From assembly GCA_000969725.1 (NCBI GenBank), contig JXSR01S047480.1: a DNA stretch of 64,000 nt, one strand, 5' to 3'. A program made the translations under genes and the position numbers. This stretch comes from Ophiothrix spiculata (taxonomy: Eukaryota; Echinodermata; Ophiuroidea; Amphilepidida; Ophiotrichidae). Shown here in pieces: positions 59,355 to 64,000 of this stretch (its first letter is position 1; each line of letters starts with the position of its first letter). The notes beneath the pieces were generated by a model, which was not told the DNA's origin, searched no databases, and was given only the letters and a program-made list of their open reading frames with translations.

Positions 59355-59580
59355 CATTAACCCTAACCGTAAAAACAACAAAATTTCACAATCCGCCAAA
59401 AGAAGAAAATTGCTTTTAAGTCAAAATACGTCATATACCGGAGTTAGTGATGATCATAATATCGCTGCCATGGCAGTGCGTGGCTTGACATAGTGACAAT
59501 GGGATTGAGGTGCAAGAGTTCCCTGGTTCGAATCCGGGCAGATACCCACCATTTTTTACTTGAAGATTTCTGAATAATAA
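59355..59580 (+). repeat. tRNA-like element, copy B (left terminus preserved)
   Basis: Left end TTAACCCTAACCG, then 'aatacgtcatataccggagt', 'atcgctgccatggcag', A-box-like 'ggcttgacatagtgacaa' and an intact B box GGTTCGAATCC. The predicted T-arm CCTGG(TTCGAAT)CCGGG pairs with one wobble. The right terminus seen at 35.7-35.9 kb is lost. It matches the 35.9-kb element over most of its length, so both derive from one family. Confidence 0.7.
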
Positions 59581-60048
59581 ATGTTTTAATGATTTGACTG
59601 ATGATCAACACCTAGCAGCTTTCATTATATATGTACACACATAAGCCACTACATTAAAAGTACCTGTCATATTTTATGTTGTATTTACAGCACAAATAAC
59701 TTGAGTATATAAGTTCTTATAGATAAACAAATCTCTTATAAAAAAGAATACTTGAAATAAAACATTTTGATCTGCTTAATCAGCACAAACACCTGTCATA
59801 TTCTATCATTAAACACTTGGCAGAAATCATAGATACAGCATATTTTCCAAACTTTTCTAGAATTCCTTTAAATATTGAACATATTTTGTATTTTATTATG
59901 TACCACTTTACACCTAGCACTAATTTGTAGATAGGCTATACTAATACTAGTAAGTTGAAATGAGAATTGTGAAGCATTTGGCAATTTTTCTAATGGGTGT
60001 TATATTACTATAAATAAAAATGGTTATATTGTGTATAGAAAACATCTT

Positions 60049-60225
60049 ATATTATTTAAAGATACGCTATACCAGTTCTTCTATCAACTCGTAAATATCA
60101 AGATTTCTATTAGCTAACCAACATTGGGTTTTCTATGCACATATTCAATGGAAGCTATTTTTCAGGGTGCTTTCATTTGTAACATTCTTAAAAATTGCAC
60201 TGAAATGCTTTATAAAACAATAATC
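60049..60225. promoter_or_regulatory. Candidate conserved noncoding island, copy B
   Basis: Counterpart of 8,653-8,829, two differences in 177 bp. Confidence 0.3.
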
Positions 60226-60830
60226 TAATCTCTATAAACCTTGAAGTACATAGTAAGCAGCCGATTAACGCACACAAATCAATATGACCATACGGGGGGG
60301 AAATTGAATCATAAAAATGTAACTTAAAATCTTGCTGAATATTCAAATTAACTTATATTTAAGGTTTGTCCATGTGGTAGCAATTAAACTGGTCAAAATA
60401 ATACCAAAATCATGAAATATTTATGCATTGAAAGTATTAATACTCAATGGTTTGGTCTTAATCAATCCTCATCAATCATTCATTACTAGTCTGTTACACA
60501 ATACAAAAACACCAGTTCACAATGTTGTAGAATACATGGGATATGCTATAGATCTCGTATCAGAGTCTGATTGCTTACTTTATAGAGTATATATAAGTGC
60601 ACAAATCATGATCATAAAAATTAAATGAAAAACACCTAATCAGTCTCTGCAACTTCCAACTATCTTGTCATGGACAAACTCATTATACCATAATAGCATC
60701 GGACGTAAATTCACAGCACCACCTTTAAGATAGGAATTCTATAAAGCATTTCAATATTTTAAATCAAGTGTTTTTAACTTCTTCATGAAGAGCAAACGTA
60801 TTACTACATTTCAGAAAGTGCATAGTTAAA

Positions 60831-60912
60831 GGTGCGTATTCTGATCACTTTCACTTAAAAAATCAAATTTGGAGATTTTGATACCAGATGAAAGTGCTTA
60901 TTTTTCTTATAA
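60831..60912 (+). mobile_element. TTAA MITE family 1, truncated at duplication edge
   Basis: It starts TTAAAGGTGCGTATTCTGATC like the 9.4-kb copy and is lost after 'tttttcttataa'. The end of the W/B similarity coincides with this truncation. Confidence 0.8.
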
Positions 60913-60939
60913 TTACATTTGATAATGCTTGTCCTTGGC

Positions 60940-61165
60940 AAATGCATTTGATCGCATGTAGGTGAACGAATCCTCCGTCGGTAATTATCGGGGTTTTCCG
61001 CTTTCGTTTTATGTCCGAAGACACATGTTATTGTTTCCTAGCAACGACGACGTGTTTTCACCATTCAGCGGCCGGTCCGGTTTAGACCTCTAATACTGTC
61101 GTCAATTAAATCACTTTGCTAGTCGTCAGCTCGGCGAACAGTTCTTATCGTTCGCACTTCGCAAA
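60940..61165 (+). promoter_or_regulatory. CpG-rich candidate promoter with X-box
   Basis: Roughly 20 CpG dinucleotides in ~225 bp contrast with the CpG-poor rest of the window. It contains 'gtttcctagcaac' (61,033-61,045), which fits the RFX X-box consensus RYYNYY-N-RRNRAC typical of ciliary gene promoters. It also contains 'agcggccggtccgg'. No TATA box is placed convincingly. It lies just past the end of the duplicated segment and before the 84-codon frame. Promoter function is inferred from composition. Confidence 0.4.
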
Positions 61166-61172
61166 ATTATAC

Positions 61173-61427
61173 ATGATGCAATGGTGTTATTTATACTCCA
61201 AATCCATCGTAACTGGATTCCAAGGGAATTTGCCTGATTCATATTACTACTACAACTTAATTCTGGGAGACATTGCTCTTATTTGGAGGAAAAATTACGA
61301 GAACTTCCGTGATCAAATGTTCAAATTTCACATTGTTCAAATGGCATCATGGATGGGTGTCCAAATTGCAGCTTTTGAACAAATACTCTACCGTACTAAA
61401 ATAAAACATGCTTCAATCAGCGCCTAA
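61173..61427 (+). CDS. Hypothetical 84-codon frame downstream of CpG-rich region
   Basis: It starts with ATGATG at 61,173 and ends at TAA. The peptide contains 'GFQGNLPDSYYYYNLILGDI', 'ALIWRKNYENFRDQMFKFHI' and 'VQMASWMGVQIAAFEQILYR'. Its mixed charged and hydrophobic composition looks more protein-like than other frames in the window. I recognise no domain or family. Two short upstream frames lie between the CpG block and this ATG. It may be a first exon, a lineage-specific gene, or chance. Confidence 0.28.
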   Translation: MMQWCYLYSKSIVTGFQGNLPDSYYYYNLILGDIALIWRKNYENFRDQMFKFHIVQMASWMGVQIAAFEQILYRTKIKHASISA

Positions 61428-61697
61428 TACGTACGTCTGGTCTTCAAAGCATACTATCTCAGTCGAAATATCATCATGTATTCCACCATTGCATCGCTTG
61501 ATAATCTCTTTAATTATGACATTAACAAATTGAAATAAACTACCTTGGGCTCTTCGGATGATGTATTATGTGGAACAAGTGGTTTGTGTCAAGGAAACAA
61601 AGCATCACAATCGGATAGGATAAACTAACTGTTCCAAGGTCACTGTCATCGTCATTACAGCAATCCAGAAGCCCGATACTCAACTCTATCGTCATTC

Positions 61698-61743
61698 ATG
61701 GAGGTCTACAACAACACTACCATCAAAGTCTCCGGTATAACGG
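61698..61743 (+). CDS. Possible first coding exon, 15 codons to a splice donor
   Basis: ATG in the context 'tcattcATGG' opens 'MEVYNNTTIKVSGIT' plus one base, ending at CGG|GTGAGA (donor from 61,744). An in-frame TAA lies upstream at ~61,628, so this would be the initiator. N-glycosylation-type NNTT near the N-terminus would suit an extracellular N-terminus. No following exon is identified in the window. Weak. Confidence 0.18.
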
Positions 61744-61749
61744 GTGAGA

Positions 61750-62221
61750 AGTATTTTATCAATTGCTCAAACATTACTTGTTAAGCAGACCGGTTAATGG
61801 GTCTTTAAGTGTTATTCGGCCTAAAGTGTTAATAGGTCTAAATTAAATCTACTTCAACTCAAGTGGGCATTCATTGATACCTTAATTTAATTCACATTCT
61901 TTGATCGGTTTGGTTGATTTCTTTGTAGTTTAAAATGGAATCAAAACAAGTGAAACAAGGGAGTTTAATTGGTATATTATTATTTCATTACGTTATATCA
62001 CTGGCAAATAATGTTATCATTATTTTAAGCTATTCACCTTATCTACGGGTAAAGGATGGTTAGTTCGTTCATCAAATAGAACTAATTGATAGTTATATTC
62101 AGGGTGTTGCATACAATTGAAAATGAGTTATGAAAACCGAATATATAACTCTAATAACCTATGCATTCTGTTTTACTGCCTTTGTTTAATATTATCATTA
62201 TTTACAGGTTTCACTATCTAT
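61750..62221. other. Intergenic or intronic, nothing recognised
   Basis: AT-rich. No supported exon, repeat or element. Confidence 0.45.
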
Positions 62222-62224
62222 AAT

Positions 62225-62410
62225 GGGCTATTCCAGTTAAAATCCATATACCCCCTATGGAAGACATTACCTTAATCTCCCACACAGGGAGTGTGAATTT
62301 TCAATGGAGTCACCAATTTAGATTACCCCATTTGAAAATCACACTCCCTGTGTAGGAGGTTAAGGTGATATCTTCCATAGGGGGTGTGTGGACTTTAACT
62401 GGAATAGCCC
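62225..62410. mobile_element. Foldback MITE with long inverted arms
   Basis: 186 bp consisting of two ~80-bp inverted arms: GGGCTATTCCAGTTAAAATC at the left end and, inverted, GGGCTATTCCAGTTAAAGTC at the right. Both continue through 'ccccctatggaaga' and 'cacagggagtgtga'. A 3-bp AAT flanks each side (62,222-62,224; 62,411-62,413), a possible target duplication. No coding capacity; superfamily unresolved. Confidence 0.88.
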
Positions 62411-62413
62411 AAT

Positions 62414-64000
62414 ACGTGCGTTCTTCGAAGCAAAGGAATGCCAAGTCAATAACATTTAAGTCATGATTCTTCCTACTTAAGTTTCAGGGCAGATCCGTTT
62501 TACAGATATGCACTTCTGACATACAGAAAGGCACATCAGTTATAATGGCAGTAACCGTACATGATCAAAATATGAAGCACGTAGGTCAATTTTGCAGTTA
62601 CATAATAGCTGCCACGATTCAGATTTATGTCCGCATTTCATACAATTATTAAACATATATAATATATAATAATATAATATAATAACATAGTAGTGGCAAT
62701 ATGAATAATAAATCAAAATTAATTATGATGGGTCGCATTTATTCTAAATTGCCAAAATACGAGTAGTCTTGCTTTCGTTTTACTCTGAAATTTCAAACCA
62801 TCTTAATATGACTTCCATTTGATAAAGAATGTTTAGGTGGTTGACCTTATTAAGTGGATCTAATATAAGTTAGTACAAAATTTTGCTTATATTTCTAAAG
62901 TCCGTCAGTCGTTTTCATAGAGTTATAATAATAATTTCAAAAATGATCGAAAAAAGAAGATTAAAAAAGCAATGTTTTGCGTATATATATATGTATAAAT
63001 CACGTGTAACTTGCCTGCTCTCTAGCCTAGCTTAGATATAGGATGAACTTAATGTTATCCCTTTCATTTTGAACATGTTGAAAGCTTTGCATTTTGATAT
63101 TTGGTTACACAGGCGCAGACGCCGTTATGAAGTTACTATGAATCGTATCCTCATTATTTAGGTGTATGTCAATGTCAGATATACTGGTCGTATTTTTCAT
63201 TTATTCTTTTCAGTTACATAAGTGATGTGGATATCACAAATTTGCCACAGCTAACTTCATGGAGACCACTGCACTGCACGATGCTTTATACTTCGTATTC
63301 GACTAAGAGACATAAATTCCAGGACCACGATTATGGCATCAAAAGAATTTACCAGCGTTTTAAAAATGTATTGCCCAAGTTCATCGGATATTTTGCATTT
63401 GCCTAGTAGACACTAATGCAGTTTGGTTGCACATATATGTATCTATATATATATGGAGGGTTTTGTGTTCTGCTGCTGATACTACTCTAACTAGTACTCC
63501 TACGAAGCCACACGAAGACAAATCTACGAACATCTTAACCCAAGGCAAAGATACATATTTTATGTGACAAAGAATATGAGACAATAATTAATGTTTTCTT
63601 TTAAGTAGGACGATACCATTATCAGTTCCAATAATAGGGACAAACCGCCATCAACGATGTGGTACCAGTGATTTGAATCATTTTGTCCGGCTACGTTTAT
63701 CAACTTCATGCGCGTGACGCTGTTGTTTTGTTGGAGATCACATGCAGCACTGAGAAGTTCCTTTTTCTGAAGTTATTGTTTTTATTAAAATGGTTCTGTC
63801 GTGTCCGCTGGTAATTACAGCCGGGTTAACAACGTAGAATTTATAGCAACGATTGGCGTTGTTAAGCACATTTTGCAAGATCTAAATGAAATCATGTGAA
63901 CAGAAGTCATTTAACATATCAAACGTGACTCATTTTATTGTACTTGGTTACAAATGTCCACTCATAGCCAAAGTTTGCCAAGTTCGGCTTGAGAGCATCT
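62414..64000. other. Right end of window, nothing recognised
   Basis: AT-rich with (AT)n microsatellites at ~62,650-62,690, ~62,978-62,992 and ~63,441-63,455. A pyrimidine-rich 'ttattcttttcag' at ~63,205 resembles a splice acceptor, but no open exon follows in a useful frame. Confidence 0.45.

Larger units (their letters stand above)
49936..60912. repeat. Large duplicated segment, copy B
   Basis: This is the partner of 1-9,750, in the same orientation. Copy B carries insertions that W lacks: a 286-bp MITE, a 559-bp TTAA element, and a small hairpin at 57,036-57,097. It also has a ~1.15-kb segment not shared with W. Similarity stops abruptly at about 60,912, inside the left part of a TTAA MITE that is complete in W (9,447-9,749). 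What follows is a CpG-rich sequence with no partner in the window. Upstream, B is continuous with the second copy of the 4.2-kb repeat (46,611-50,648). Confidence 0.95.

Noticed and set aside
59460-59550. A functional tRNA gene
   Set aside because: A B box and T-arm can be formed, but acceptor and anticodon arms do not pair convincingly, and relatives lie inside a mobile element.
61116-61172. Upstream extension of the 84-codon frame to 61,116
   Set aside because: It would start at a TTG; the first in-frame ATG is 61,173.
62640-62695. AT-rich stretch as an origin or matrix attachment site
   Set aside because: It is a plain (AT)/(TAA) microsatellite; nothing more can be supported.

Overview
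The window is eukaryotic, AT-rich and almost entirely non-genic. It has no operons and no dense long reading frames. It carries tRNA-derived SINE heads, a Jockey/CR1-like LINE tail, two kinds of Penelope-like (GIY-YIG) retroelement fragments, one LTR remnant, many short inverted-repeat transposons (MITEs) with TTAA or TA targets, minisatellites, TTAGGG-type interstitial telomeric repeats, and two 50-base runs of N. This mix suggests a marine invertebrate with a repeat-rich and probably highly heterozygous genome. A deuterostome such as a hemichordate, echinoderm or amphioxus is my guess, but the species cannot be fixed from this sequence.

Layout. Positions 1-9.75 kb (copy W) are a diverged second copy of about 49.9-60.9 kb (copy B). 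Both run from a ~48-bp minisatellite, through telomere-like repeats and a ~60-bp degenerate array, to a TTAA MITE. That MITE is whole in W and cut off in B. A third partial copy (A, 42.4-46.5 kb) is nearly identical to 46.6-50.6 kb. It ends in a chimeric join and an N gap, so part of this structure may be assembly or haplotype artefact. Between W and A lie: a higher-order tandem block (11.4-13.0 kb); a LINE tail (13.4-14.1 kb); an older local duplication set (16.5-25.1 kb); a head-to-head Penelope-like insertion forming a 2.1-kb palindrome (19.4-21.55 kb); a SINE (23.9-24.25 kb); an LTR remnant (26.0-27.0 kb); a 1.8-kb mariner-like element with long terminal inverted repeats (30.35-32.14 kb); two TTAA elements abutting at one shared TTAA (35.2-35.95 kb); and several foldback elements.

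Genes. I recognise no host gene. Three weak candidates are listed: an 84-codon frame behind a CpG-rich, X-box-bearing stretch at 60.94-61.43 kb (plus strand); a possible first coding exon at 61,698-61,743 (plus strand); and a possible first exon with a hydrophobic N-terminus and a consensus splice donor at 33.6-33.76 kb (minus strand).

The most informative feature is that paralogous (or allelic) copies sit side by side. They give natural 'empty sites' that define several mobile elements to the base. They also reveal short islands of near identity inside otherwise diverged copies, which are candidate conserved noncoding elements.
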